Under the pieces are notes generated by a model. The model was not told where the DNA came from. It did not search any database and saw only the letters and a list, made by a program, of their open reading frames with translations. A stretch of 64,000 bases of DNA from Anaerolineaceae bacterium (GTDB lineage Bacteria; Chloroflexota; Anaerolineae; Promineifilales; Promineifilaceae): the NCBI GenBank assembly GCA_002699125.1, contig PABI01000125.1, positions 124,001-188,000 on the forward strand. The letters are read 5' to 3'. The stretch's first letter is position 1; each line of letters starts with the position of its first letter. This document shows positions 18,670-26,835 of this stretch, one piece after another. The translations under genes were made by a program, and so were the position numbers.

Positions 18670-19905
18670 TCATTCTGATGGGGAGTCATCACCAACAGGA
18701 GGCGCATCAGGGGGAATTGGCGTGGGGGTTGGAGCAAACTCAAAGTTCGTCGAAATAATCTCGAAGCTGGTCTGGCCCGGAAATATTTCCACTTCACGCT
18801 CATAAATATGCACACCATCATTGGCGTCAATGGTCAGCCGGTAACGACCGGCTGGCACATCGCCAAACACAAAGTTTTCCTGCCAGATTTCATCAGAGGA
18901 CACGGAAGGGTAGTAGGTGCGCTGCTTGCGTACGGCCGTATCCACGTTTAGCGGCAGCAGCGTCAGGCTGGCGCTGGAAATCATCTGGCTGTTTTTGTCT
19001 ACAAAACGGCCTGCCAACGTGCCCCAACCTTCAAATGGAGCCAGCCACAGCGCCGGATTGCGCGTATTGCCATAATTATTGCTGCCCACGCGCACTTCAA
19101 AATGCAAATGCGGGCCGCTCACCTCGCCAGAACTGCCCACACCGGCAATGAGCTGCCCCTGCTGCACAGAATCCCCTTCCTGTACAAACAGTTCCAGTGT
19201 GTGGGCATACAGCGTGTACACGTCCTTCTCCTGCCACTGCCAATCATGCAAGATAACGACAGTGTTACCGTAATAATTGACGCCGTTGCGCGGGCTGGGC
19301 AAAGGACCAGCATGAACCACGGTGCCGCTGCCTGCTGCCAGCACGGGCGTGCCGGTTTCATTGGGAAAATCGATGCCATGATGAATGCGATACGAGGGCA
19401 GCTGCGGCAGCTGTACATCATTGCCGTAAGGATACCATTCCAGATCAAAATTGCGGCTGCCGGAGGGCAAGGGGCGGGCCAGCCAGTAATGATCATCGTA
19501 ATGGAGCGAGAGCGGTACGTCATACGGCGGTGGCCGCCAGCCTTCTGGTGGCTCAGGACCGGCATCCGGCACCCAAAACTGCTCGGCTTCCTGGGGGCGA
19601 ATGCCGACACCATCCGGCGTGGGCACATCCCGTGCCAGGTTGGTACTCACCGTGCGCCCACCAGCCACGATACGGCCGCTGCTTGATTCGGCCGTTACGG
19701 CGATTTCGGTTTGCTGTGCCGGGGGCAAATTAAGTGGAGCAACTAACGTGGGCGTGGCCTGCGAGTTGCTGCAACTGACCAACAAGAGAAAAAGGACACA
19801 GATAAACACAGAAGAACACAGATTGAATAAAAATCTGGGCAATGGTTCGGCTGCGCACACCACAAGCCTGTTTATGCTGCGGGTTATTTTTGAAGAGAAA
19901 AACAT
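18670..19905 (-). CDS. M23-family peptidase lipoprotein
   Basis: 411 aa with a long N-region, a hydrophobic core and lipobox LVSC (Cys45), so it is a predicted membrane-anchored lipoprotein. The M23 (LytM/lysostaphin) domain spans about 170-280: HHGIDFPNETGTPV supplies the first zinc His and Asp, YTLYAHT the middle His, and GPHLHFEVR the catalytic HxH. A beta-sandwich-like region and a Pro/Thr tail follow. Role: peptide cross-link cleavage or binding in peptidoglycan. It begins 6 bp after the stop of the propeller gene and forms an operon with it. Part of the signal-peptide core is encoded by a dispersed intergenic-type repeat. Confidence 0.88.
   Translation of the reverse strand: MFFSSKITRSINRLVVCAAEPLPRFLFNLCSSVFICVLFLLLVSCSNSQATPTLVAPLNLPPAQQTEIAVTAESSSGRIVAGGRTVSTNLARDVPTPDGVGIRPQEAEQFWVPDAGPEPPEGWRPPPYDVPLSLHYDDHYWLARPLPSGSRNFDLEWYPYGNDVQLPQLPSYRIHHGIDFPNETGTPVLAAGSGTVVHAGPLPSPRNGVNYYGNTVVILHDWQWQEKDVYTLYAHTLELFVQEGDSVQQGQLIAGVGSSGEVSGPHLHFEVRVGSNNYGNTRNPALWLAPFEGWGTLAGRFVDKNSQMISSASLTLLPLNVDTAVRKQRTYYPSVSSDEIWQENFVFGDVPAGRYRLTIDANDGVHIYEREVEIFPGQTSFEIISTNFEFAPTPTPIPPDAPPVGDDSPSE
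19794..19824 (-). repeat. CACAGATAAACACAG-type dispersed repeat inside a signal-peptide region
   Basis: The sequence ACACAGATAAACACAG plus GAACACAGATT belongs to the same CACAGAT-rich family as the palindromic element at 39367-39430. Here it is read in frame and supplies residues 28-37 of the M23 lipoprotein signal peptide. Confidence 0.55.
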
Positions 19906-19911
19906 GGAGAT

Positions 19912-22242
19912 TTACGGCCGTTCCAGCACAGGCACCAATTCATCTTCGGTATAAAGCTGCTGCATAGCCGCTTCCCAGGTGAGGCCGTCCCGTTTTTCGT
20001 AATGCCAGAAGCGAATATCGGGGAAATAGGTGCGCCAACTGGTGTTGGCCGGCACCCAGTGCCAACCATAATCCGCCGCCAGCGCCGTAAAGTCGATATA
20101 GTAGCCGCCGGGAACTGATTCGCGCCATTTGCCGCCCTGTTCGTAATAGCTGGGATCGTCTCCGCTGCGTGCCTGCAAATCCCAGGTAAGCGCACGTAAT
20201 GGTTCGCCCTGGCTGCCGTCTTGAGCGGCCGTTTTCACAAACACGCGCCAATACGTTTCGCCACTGATCTCCAGTTTCACCAGCTCCACCTGCGGCTCAA
20301 AACCAAGCGCCTCACGGAAATAAAAGTCAAAGGCGCGGCCTGCTTTATTCCACGATTGGGCCGATTGCCCCGGCAGCGGTCCGGCATCGATCGCCTCAAA
20401 CATGCCGTCCAGTCGTCCTAAAAAGTCCCAACCAGCTTCGTCAATCACCCGCTGCCGCAGCGCCGCAAACGACTGGTCCACGGCGTCGCTGAGATAAGGT
20501 GATGGCGCGTTCACTTCCACGGGGAACAGCAATGATGACGGCTGGCCAGCCGCCGGCTCAGCTCTTGCTTCAATGTATAGCTGCTCATTGGCTGCTAACC
20601 GGTCAATGTTTTGCAGCCGGTTACGCATGTCTGGCGTCAGGCGCACGGCCGTCCACGAAGGATCATCAATACGGCCGTCACTCACAAACATCTGCGGCAC
20701 CACGCTCCACGCCTCCACGCTGCCAGACAGCAAGAAGCTGCGCCCACCCTGGTCATACACAAACAGCACCGAGCGCCGGTCCGGCGACCAGGCGGGAGCG
20801 CGCCCCTGCTGGCCCAGGCCGTACGCCGCTTCAGCCGGTCCGTAATCCTCGTCCAGCGGCAGGGCATACATCACCGGGAAGCCAGCACTGTGTTCGGCAT
20901 AAACCAGGGAACGGCCGTCGGGCGCAAAAGCAGCATCATCTTCCTGCAAGCCGGGCGACTGGGTCATGTTGGTCACCCCGGCATTGATGCCCGCATCCAG
21001 CCAGCGCATGAAAATGTCCCGACTCCCGCCGCGCAGGCTGGTAAAGGCAATGTGCCGTCCGCCCGGCGACCAGGCGGGGGCAAAATCAGGGGCGGGATTA
21101 TCGGTTAGCCGGAAAGGTCCTTCGCTGCCGTCCGCCTTGATGAGGTAAATATCCAGGTTGCCATCGCGATACGATTCGTACGCCAGCCATTGGCCGTCCG
21201 GCGACCAGGTTGGCGCGGCATCGTAGGCCATATCATTGGTCACACGGCGCAACTCACGGTTGGGAATATTGTAAACGTACAGCTCCCAATTACCGTTCCG
21301 CCGCGAGGCAAAGGCAATTTCAGTGCCGTCTGGTCCCCAGGCCGGATCACGATCTTCGGCGGGATGGGTGGTCAGGCGGATAGAATCGGCTTGGCCGACG
21401 GGCAAAATGTAAATGTCGCTGTTGCCGTTAACGCGCTGGGTAAAAATGACCGCGCCACCGCCATCCAGCGGATTGGGCGTGGCCCACGGCGTCAGCTTGA
21501 CCGAAACAGTGGGGAGCACTGTTGGCGTAGGCGGCAGCGGCGTGGGAGTCAGCACAATCACGTTGGGTGTCGCGGTCTCAAACGGTCGATCGTCGGCGAC
21601 AGCGGTATTGCCCGGCAGCGACTCTCGGGTGCTCAACATGCCCACTACAATAATAAGTGCCAGGGCGGCAACGGCCGTTGCCAGCCGGAAGGTACGCACG
21701 GCTCGCAAATTTTCACGCGGCCGTTTGGGAGCCACCACAGCAGCAGCAGGCGGTTTAGGCCGCTTCCAGAGCAACCGTACGTTCGATTTGAGTAAACGCC
21801 AACGAGAATTGAGGCGACGGCCGTAAAGGGCCCGACGGGAAGCGGTGCGCTGCCACAGGCGCATGAGCCAGCCCCAAATCGTGTGGGCCAGCCACAAAGC
21901 AGCAGGCTTGAGCGCGCGCCGGTAGAACCAGAGGCACGGCCGTATCACCGCCAGTCGAAACGGCCGCCACACAAAAATAGTGAGCAAATGGCGCAGCGCC
22001 AGCCCCATGCGGCCCACAAAACGCCAGGTCGGCGGCGCAATTTCCACCAGCGTATCCCACAGCAGCCAGCGCAGCGGCAGCCAGAAAGGCATCGTCAAGA
22101 AAAAAATCGGTTTCCAAATAATCCAGGTGAGGAAGTTGCGAAACGCTAAACCCAGTCGGCCAATGAACTGCCAGACTGAGGAAACTACTGCCAAAAGGGA
22201 TTGCCGAACCCGTTTAAAGGTCCGCCGAAATCTTACATGCAT
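19912..22242 (-). CDS. Membrane-anchored TolB/WD40-like beta-propeller protein
   Basis: 776 aa. The first 170 residues are very basic and aromatic, with several amphipathic hydrophobic stretches; a clear membrane helix follows at about 193-212. After a Thr-Pro linker, at least five PD40/TolB-type blades run from about 255 to 540, each with a D-P-A/T-WSPDG-IAFxSxRxG-DIY pattern. A C-terminal alpha/beta domain (about 560-776) is unassigned. The propeller would sit outside the cytoplasmic membrane and probably binds a protein or glycan. Upstream of the ATG there is no ribosome-binding site but a promoter at the right distance for a near-leaderless transcript. Downstream, the M23 lipoprotein is co-transcribed. 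Confidence 0.82.
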   Translation of the reverse strand: MHVRFRRTFKRVRQSLLAVVSSVWQFIGRLGLAFRNFLTWIIWKPIFFLTMPFWLPLRWLLWDTLVEIAPPTWRFVGRMGLALRHLLTIFVWRPFRLAVIRPCLWFYRRALKPAALWLAHTIWGWLMRLWQRTASRRALYGRRLNSRWRLLKSNVRLLWKRPKPPAAAVVAPKRPRENLRAVRTFRLATAVAALALIIVVGMLSTRESLPGNTAVADDRPFETATPNVIVLTPTPLPPTPTVLPTVSVKLTPWATPNPLDGGGAVIFTQRVNGNSDIYILPVGQADSIRLTTHPAEDRDPAWGPDGTEIAFASRRNGNWELYVYNIPNRELRRVTNDMAYDAAPTWSPDGQWLAYESYRDGNLDIYLIKADGSEGPFRLTDNPAPDFAPAWSPGGRHIAFTSLRGGSRDIFMRWLDAGINAGVTNMTQSPGLQEDDAAFAPDGRSLVYAEHSAGFPVMYALPLDEDYGPAEAAYGLGQQGRAPAWSPDRRSVLFVYDQGGRSFLLSGSVEAWSVVPQMFVSDGRIDDPSWTAVRLTPDMRNRLQNIDRLAANEQLYIEARAEPAAGQPSSLLFPVEVNAPSPYLSDAVDQSFAALRQRVIDEAGWDFLGRLDGMFEAIDAGPLPGQSAQSWNKAGRAFDFYFREALGFEPQVELVKLEISGETYWRVFVKTAAQDGSQGEPLRALTWDLQARSGDDPSYYEQGGKWRESVPGGYYIDFTALAADYGWHWVPANTSWRTYFPDIRFWHYEKRDGLTWEAAMQQLYTEDELVPVLERP

Positions 22243-22251
22243 GTTGCTGCC

Positions 22252-22300
22252 AGTTTAGCATGGCTCAAGACTATGTCAAGTTAATATTTGCCTATGTCAA
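22252..22300 (-). promoter_or_regulatory. Tandem TTGACA promoter of the propeller-M23 operon
   Basis: A 13-nt direct repeat (TAACTTGACATAG on the minus strand) occurs twice with 21-bp period. The proximal TTGACA (22279-22274) is 16 bp from TAAACT (22257-22252), the same -10 as the tRNA-Leu promoter. The predicted +1 lies about 3 nt before the ATG at 22242. The distal copy may be a second -35 or half of an operator. Confidence 0.6.
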
Positions 22301-22358
22301 GTTACCAACGCCCAAGCTAAATGTAACAGGCAGGTTCTCTACTCAAGCAATTATTCAG

Positions 22359-22389
22359 CCACCAGTTAATGACTGGTGGTTTTTGTTTT
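22359..22389 (+). terminator. Rho-independent terminator, plus strand
   Basis: Stem CCACCAG/CTGGTGG with a 7-nt loop is followed by TTTTTTGTTTT. No gene precedes it on the plus strand for thousands of bases, so it may end an unrecognised small RNA or antisense transcript. Confidence 0.65.
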
Positions 22390-22395
22390 GGCCTA

Positions 22396-22481
22396 AGTAA
22401 GCGGCTAACAATAACTTCCTTTTTTGGAAGGCCGCTTACTTCAAGCCGTCCGCACAAATCCGGTAAATTAATTGCGGACGG
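22396..22481. repeat. Two further hairpins after the terminator
   Basis: AGTAAGCGGC (22396-22405) pairs perfectly with GCCGCTTACT (22431-22440) and encloses an inner CTTCC/GGAAG hairpin with a T6 loop. CCGTCCGCA (22446-22454) pairs with TGCGGACGG (22473-22481). They end 3 bp before the stop codon of the hemolysin III gene and may stabilise or end its mRNA. Confidence 0.6.
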
Positions 22482-22484
22482 CCA

Positions 22485-23159
22485 CTAACTCTCCGGGGGC
22501 AGAGCAATATAGCGCAGCATGAATAAGAAGTGGCACAGGCTGCCACCCAGCACAAACAAATGCCAAATTTCGTGATGACCAAAGCGCTTGGGCCAGGGAT
22601 CTGGCCAGCGGCGATAATAAACCACAAAACCTACCGAATAGATCACCCCGCCTAAAAAGAGCAGAAGCAACCCCTCTAACGGCAGCCAGCGCGCCGCATT
22701 TCCGGCCAAAATGAGTGGCAGCACCCCACCCCAGGTAACAATCAAGTAAATGGAGGCGTTCATAAAGCCATGAATGCGGCGACTAAACAGCTTATAGGCC
22801 ATGCCGGCCAACGCCCCAAGCCAGACGATCAGTAAAACCGGCCAGCGCCAATCGTTGGGGAAAAAGGTGTAAACAACGGGGGTGTAAGTTCCGGCAATGA
22901 CCAAAAAAATAGACATATGGTCGAGCCGGTTAAGCTGGAAGTGCAGGCGCGGGCGCGGTCTGATGCCATGCAGCAATGAACTGGCACAGTACATCGCCGT
23001 CATGCTCAGGCCATAGATCAAAAGAACCCAAACCTTCGGCCATTCACCCCAAGCCAGCCAGACCAACCAGGCAGTGCCTAGCAAAGAGGCAACACCGCCT
23101 AAAATGTGAGTCAGGGTACTGGCAGGTTCATACAGAATTCGGATGAGTTGTTTCATCAT
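22485..23159 (-). CDS. Hemolysin III / PAQR-family membrane protein
   Basis: 224 aa from ATG 23159 (a second ATG follows directly; a TTG start 36 nt upstream seems unlikely). Seven membrane helices. Family signatures: EPASTLTHILGG near the N-terminus, SSLLHGIRPRPR with the conserved Ser and His, LDHMSIFLVIAGTYTP, and C-terminal FGHHEIWHLFVLGGSLCHF. These His, Ser and Asp residues form the zinc site of PAQR receptors and hemolysin III proteins. The biochemical role in bacteria is unsettled; ceramidase-like hydrolysis and a membrane stress function have been proposed. Single gene, divergent from ctaB. Confidence 0.9.
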   Translation of the reverse strand: MMKQLIRILYEPASTLTHILGGVASLLGTAWLVWLAWGEWPKVWVLLIYGLSMTAMYCASSLLHGIRPRPRLHFQLNRLDHMSIFLVIAGTYTPVVYTFFPNDWRWPVLLIVWLGALAGMAYKLFSRRIHGFMNASIYLIVTWGGVLPLILAGNAARWLPLEGLLLLFLGGVIYSVGFVVYYRRWPDPWPKRFGHHEIWHLFVLGGSLCHFLFMLRYIALPPES

Positions 23160-23211
23160 TTGCCTAAATTTAACGGCCGTTTCTCCCGCAAGCAAATTCC
23201 TGCGTAAAGGT

Positions 23212-23240
23212 TTGTTCCGGTTTGTGAATGTTGTTACAAT
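23212..23240 (+). promoter_or_regulatory. Probable ctaB promoter
   Basis: TTGTTC (23212-23217), 17 bp, TACAAT (23235-23240); the -10 matches 5 of 6. The predicted start near 23247 leaves a leader of about 46 nt before the ctaB ATG. Confidence 0.5.
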
Positions 23241-23292
23241 AAATTATCTAACATCTTGCTGAAATTTACTGCATACGCCATTCGGAGACCGA

Positions 23293-24246
23293 ATGTCACT
23301 TTCTGAAACAAGGCAACAATCTACCTTGTCTACCCCACCGAATAACACGCCGGTAACGGCCGTTTCCCCCTGGCGCGCCCAGCTACAAATGATCGTCGTT
23401 TTGTTTAAGCTGCGCATTGTCTTTTTGCTGCTGATGGCGGCCACTGGCGGCGCTTTTCTGGCGGCGGCCGGCTGGCCTGGCGTTGGTAATCTGCTCCTGC
23501 TTTGGCTGGCTGGCGGCATGGCCGCGGCCGGTGCCTCAGCGCTAAACCAGTATTGGGAACGGAATTCAGACGGCGACATGAAACGCACCCGGAAACGGCC
23601 GTTGGTCACCGGGGCCATTGCCAAACCAACCTGGGTACCCTACGTGGGCGTAGCCCTTATCTTGCTGCCGTCGTTGGCAGTGCTGCCTTTTAATCCAGCA
23701 CTAACCTTTTTTTTGCTGCTGGGTGCCTTCATCTATGTGGGCATTTATACGATTTGGCTAAAGCCGCGTACGTTACTCAATATCGTGATTGGGGGGGCGG
23801 CCGGCAGTGCGGCCGTTTTAAGCGGCAGTGCAGCGGTGGGCAACTGGAACGAAACAGGCGCACTGGTTTTGTCGCTGCTCCTTTTCCTCTGGACACCGTT
23901 CCACTTTTGGAGCCTGGCGCTGCTTTACAAGGATGATTACGCTCGGTCAGACGTGCCTATGCTGCCGGTACACACCTCGCCCCGGCACGCTGCTTGGTGG
24001 GTGATGTCGCACACGCTGCCCACTGCAATTGGCGGCTTGCTCCTGGTAGCGCTGCCTACGCTCGGCTGGATTTACCTGATTCCGGTCGTCTGGGTAACTG
24101 CGGATCTGTTCTGGCGCAATGTTCGGTTAATTCAATCACCCACGCCGCCCAACGCTAAGAAATTGTTCATGTCTTCTAATATTTACCTGCTGGTGCTGCT
24201 GCTGGCAATTTGCGCCGGTACCGTAGCCACTTCTTTTGCAGGCTGA
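23293..24246 (+). CDS. ctaB: Protoheme IX farnesyltransferase (heme O synthase)
   Basis: 317 aa, eight to nine membrane helices. The UbiA-family signatures are present: NQYWERNSDGDMKRTRKRPL as the first Asp-rich motif and YTIWLKPRTLLNIVIGGAAG as the second conserved loop, with TPFHFWSLAL in the C-terminal half. The enzyme transfers farnesyl to heme b to make heme O for heme-copper oxidases, so the cell respires oxygen. The N-terminal 25 residues are a polar extension. No cox gene adjoins it here. The stop overlaps the start of a small thioredoxin-fold gene (TGATG), giving a two-gene operon. Confidence 0.96.
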   Translation: MSLSETRQQSTLSTPPNNTPVTAVSPWRAQLQMIVVLFKLRIVFLLLMAATGGAFLAAAGWPGVGNLLLLWLAGGMAAAGASALNQYWERNSDGDMKRTRKRPLVTGAIAKPTWVPYVGVALILLPSLAVLPFNPALTFFLLLGAFIYVGIYTIWLKPRTLLNIVIGGAAGSAAVLSGSAAVGNWNETGALVLSLLLFLWTPFHFWSLALLYKDDYARSDVPMLPVHTSPRHAAWWVMSHTLPTAIGGLLLVALPTLGWIYLIPVVWVTADLFWRNVRLIQSPTPPNAKKLFMSSNIYLLVLLLAICAGTVATSFAG

Positions 24247-24485
24247 TGTTAACCGTTACCTTATTTACGAAAGCGGGCTGCGGCCTGTGTGATGAAGTAA
24301 AAGCTCACCTGCAACAACTGCAAACCAATTACCCTCACAAGTTACAAGAGGTGAACATTACGGAGGACGACAACCTGTATAGTCGGTATCGTTACACAAT
24401 TCCCGTTGTACAGATTGGTAAGCAGGAGTTGGCCGCGCCAATTACGGCCGTTCAACTGCAAAACGCTCTGCAAGAAGCCAGCTAA
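24246..24485 (+). CDS. Small glutaredoxin-like protein (DUF836 type)
   Basis: 79 aa from ATG 24246 inside the ctaB stop (TGATG). A thioredoxin fold is indicated by the opening strand LTVTLFTKAGC, the redox motif CGLC (residues 11-14), the following helix DEVKAHLQQL, and the cis-Pro strand TIPVVQIG. Proteins of this type often lie next to heme or cytochrome oxidase assembly genes, and coupling to ctaB fits a role in redox handling of the oxidase pathway, but the substrate is inferred only. Compared with glutaredoxins (80-100 aa) the length is normal for DUF836. Confidence 0.85.
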   Translation: MLTVTLFTKAGCGLCDEVKAHLQQLQTNYPHKLQEVNITEDDNLYSRYRYTIPVVQIGKQELAAPITAVQLQNALQEAS

Positions 24486-24514
24486 TAATTTTCTTTGTGA
24501 AGACAGGCACAACC

Positions 24515-24543
24515 TTGTCAGCGCTGTGTGACTGTGTTAGTAT
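24515..24543 (+). promoter_or_regulatory. Sigma70-type promoter of the 6S RNA gene
   Basis: TTGTCA (24515-24520; 5 of 6), 17-bp spacer, TAGTAT (24538-24543). Predicted +1 about 24550, directly before the CCCTG that opens the RNA closing stem. Confidence 0.7.
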
Positions 24544-24550
24544 CCATTCA

Positions 24551-24775
24551 ACCCTGCTGTGTGCGTGATGAGCTTGCCAGTGTTGAGCCAACGCTTCACA
24601 AATGGGGGTCGTAAATACGCTGAGGGGATGTAGTAGCTCACGGCGGAAGTCGTTCGGCCAGGCAGAAGCTCGCGAAAAGGCTCCCACCTGCATACGCAGG
24701 TTCAAACAACGGGGCTCACACGGCATAGCGGGGCTTCATCAACGTGCCCTTGATCAACACGTCAGGGGTTTTTTT
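24551..24775 (+). ncRNA. ssrS: 6S RNA (SsrS), probable
   Basis: A gene-free stretch of about 220 nt has its own promoter and ends in T7. The 5' end (CCCTGCTGTGTGCGTGATGA) pairs with the 3' end (TGATCAACACGTCAGGG) as a closing stem. Internal sequences GTTGAGCCAACGC, AAGGCTCCCACCTG and GCAGGTTCAAAC strongly recall bacterial 6S RNA, where GGCTCCCACCT...AGGTTCAA forms part of the long irregular hairpin around the central bubble. 6S RNA mimics an open promoter and sequesters sigma70-RNA polymerase in stationary phase. Identification is by recalled consensus and layout; an Infernal search with the Rfam 6S model would settle it. Confidence 0.8.
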
Positions 24776-24855
24776 GTCGAACTTTGAACTCAATCCAGAC
24801 TCGAATCAGACTCTCTTTTGGCTGATTCTCGTTAGCAGAAGGAAAAAGCAGCTTT

Positions 24856-25713
24856 ATGGTGCGTGAGCGAATTGCTGACGACATCTATGTATTCACAAGT
24901 CAGTCGTATGCACAGGTCACAGCGGGAGCCATCTTAACCAAAGATGGCGTTATTTTAATTGATACGCTGTACTTCCCAGAAGAAACAAAAGCAATCAAAG
25001 AGTTCCTGGAAGAGCGACAAGGCTTGAAGATTCGGTATGTCATCAACACCCATTACCATGCGGATCACACGCAAGGTACCTATCTCTTCCCCGAAGCCCA
25101 AATTGTCAGCCACGCCTTATGCCGACGTCTTTTAGATAGTGTTGGCCGTGAAGGTTTGGCTGAAGCCCAGGCCCAAAACGCTGACTTAGAAGAAGTGCAA
25201 ATAATCCTGCCTGAACTGGTATTTGAAGAAGGAATCTTTAACCTTTACCTGGGCGGCAAAACATTGCAGCTACACCACATGCCGGGGCACAGCATGGATC
25301 TCACCGGTGTTTACGTCACCAATAACCAAATTCTATTTGCGTCAGATAATTCAATGCCTGTGCCCACCATTTTTGACGGCGGGCATAAAGTTTTGGTCGC
25401 TTCGCTGCACAAAATGCTGGATTTAGAGCCGGACACCATCGTGCAGGGACATGGCGAGGTCATTTTACGCGGTGAGGTGCAATCGGTTGTTCAAGATGAT
25501 CTAGATTATTTGGCCAAAATTAAGGATGAGGTATCCAAGGTCATCCGCAAGAAGCAACCGGTTGAAGCCTTGGATAAAATTGATATTGAAAGCTGCGGCA
25601 AATCCCGCATTCCGCTAAACGGTCTGGTTTCAGACCTGCACCGGGCCAATTTGTACCGTCTGTATGATGAGTTACGTGAGGATGCAGCGGTTACGGAAGG
25701 CAGTGTAGCCTGA
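24856..25713 (+). CDS. Metallo-beta-lactamase-fold hydrolase
   Basis: 285 aa, cytoplasmic. The MBL zinc motif THYHADH lies at 65-71, followed by PGHS near 143 and FASDNS near 162, which supply the remaining metal ligands. The C-terminal 80 residues are helical and family-specific. These hydrolases cleave esters, thioesters or lactones; nothing here names the substrate. AGAAGGA upstream at 13 nt is a slightly distant ribosome-binding site. The gene follows the 6S RNA, and its stop overlaps the start of a lipoprotein gene (TGATG), so both are translationally coupled. Confidence 0.88.
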   Translation: MVRERIADDIYVFTSQSYAQVTAGAILTKDGVILIDTLYFPEETKAIKEFLEERQGLKIRYVINTHYHADHTQGTYLFPEAQIVSHALCRRLLDSVGREGLAEAQAQNADLEEVQIILPELVFEEGIFNLYLGGKTLQLHHMPGHSMDLTGVYVTNNQILFASDNSMPVPTIFDGGHKVLVASLHKMLDLEPDTIVQGHGEVILRGEVQSVVQDDLDYLAKIKDEVSKVIRKKQPVEALDKIDIESCGKSRIPLNGLVSDLHRANLYRLYDELREDAAVTEGSVA

Positions 25714-26792
25714 TGATGGGCTGGTGCCTATCTGGTACCGGTGCCAAATGGCTGGCAATTTTTCTCCTGTGGTTCCTTTTGGCCGGAACGGCCGTTTCCC
25801 TCACAGCCTGCCAACTCACTCCACAACTTTTCTTAGCCACAGAGCCCTTGCCTACCCTGGTGCCCACGCTGGCACTTGTGTCCAGCTCGCCACCCCCAAC
25901 ACAAGCAGTTGCCGCGGCCACAGCGACAATCACAAACACGGCCGTTCCCCCCACCCACACACCGACCAGCCCGCCATTACCTACAGCAACAGTGCCGGCC
26001 AGCTATCGGCTTGCGCTTGATGCCGCACAGCCCCAGGGCTATCTGAGCCAGTTCCGGCTGGTAGCTTTTTACGGAAGCCCCACTGGCCCCAGCCTGGGGC
26101 TTGTCGGCGACTGGCCGCGCGAAGAGATGCACCGGCAGCTTTTATCCACTATCGCCACTTATGAACCGTTCTCGGACCGTCCCATTCTGCCCGCGTTTCA
26201 CCTGGTTACGACCGTGGCCAATCCCCACCCACCCGAATACCGGCATCACGTGAGTTTGGCGATGATTGAAGAGTGGGTGGCGGCGGCTGAGGTTTTGGAA
26301 ACGGCCGTTATCCTCGACATTCAACCAGGGAGGGCAGATCTTTTGGCAGAATTCGGCCGTGTGGAATATTTGCTATACGAACCACACGTACATCTGGCCA
26401 TAGACCCGGAATTTACGATGGACGCGGGCCAGGTGCCAGGGGCCAACATCGGGCAGCTTTACGCAGCCCAAATCAACGCCATTCAGGCCAAAATGAACGC
26501 CATCGGCGCGGAGATTGGGCTGAACCGCGTGCTGATTCTGCACCAATTTCGCCCCTCTATGCTGCCTGACAAGGCGCTTATTGAAGATTACCCTTTCGTG
26601 GAAATTGTGATTGATGGGGATGGCGTTGGCCCAGCTAACGTCAAGATCAGCAATTACACTACTTACGCCGGCGAACCCGCCTTTGAGTTTGGTGGCTTTA
26701 AGCTGTTCCCCACCGATGGCGACTACCCCATTCTGTCACCCGCCGAAGTAATGAGCCTGGAGCCACAACCAATGCTGATCATCTACCAATAA
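25713..26792 (+). CDS. Predicted lipoprotein with Pro/Thr linker and unassigned C-terminal domain
   Basis: 359 aa. A signal peptide ends in lipobox LTAC (Cys33), then a Pro/Thr/Ala linker to about residue 90, then a compact alpha/beta domain of about 270 residues. The domain shows a TIM-barrel-like alternation (RLVAFYGSPTGP, PILPAFHLVTTVA, AVILDIQPGRADLL, RVLILHQFRPSM), reminiscent of hydrolases that bind glycans, but no catalytic pair can be assigned with confidence. Its start overlaps the stop of the MBL hydrolase, so it may act with it even though the two lie in different compartments. Function unknown. Confidence 0.8.
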   Translation: MMGWCLSGTGAKWLAIFLLWFLLAGTAVSLTACQLTPQLFLATEPLPTLVPTLALVSSSPPPTQAVAAATATITNTAVPPTHTPTSPPLPTATVPASYRLALDAAQPQGYLSQFRLVAFYGSPTGPSLGLVGDWPREEMHRQLLSTIATYEPFSDRPILPAFHLVTTVANPHPPEYRHHVSLAMIEEWVAAAEVLETAVILDIQPGRADLLAEFGRVEYLLYEPHVHLAIDPEFTMDAGQVPGANIGQLYAAQINAIQAKMNAIGAEIGLNRVLILHQFRPSMLPDKALIEDYPFVEIVIDGDGVGPANVKISNYTTYAGEPAFEFGGFKLFPTDGDYPILSPAEVMSLEPQPMLIIYQ

Positions 26793-26835
26793 AGAGTTGG
26801 GAATGACACAGGAGATGATACCGTAAACAACTGTT

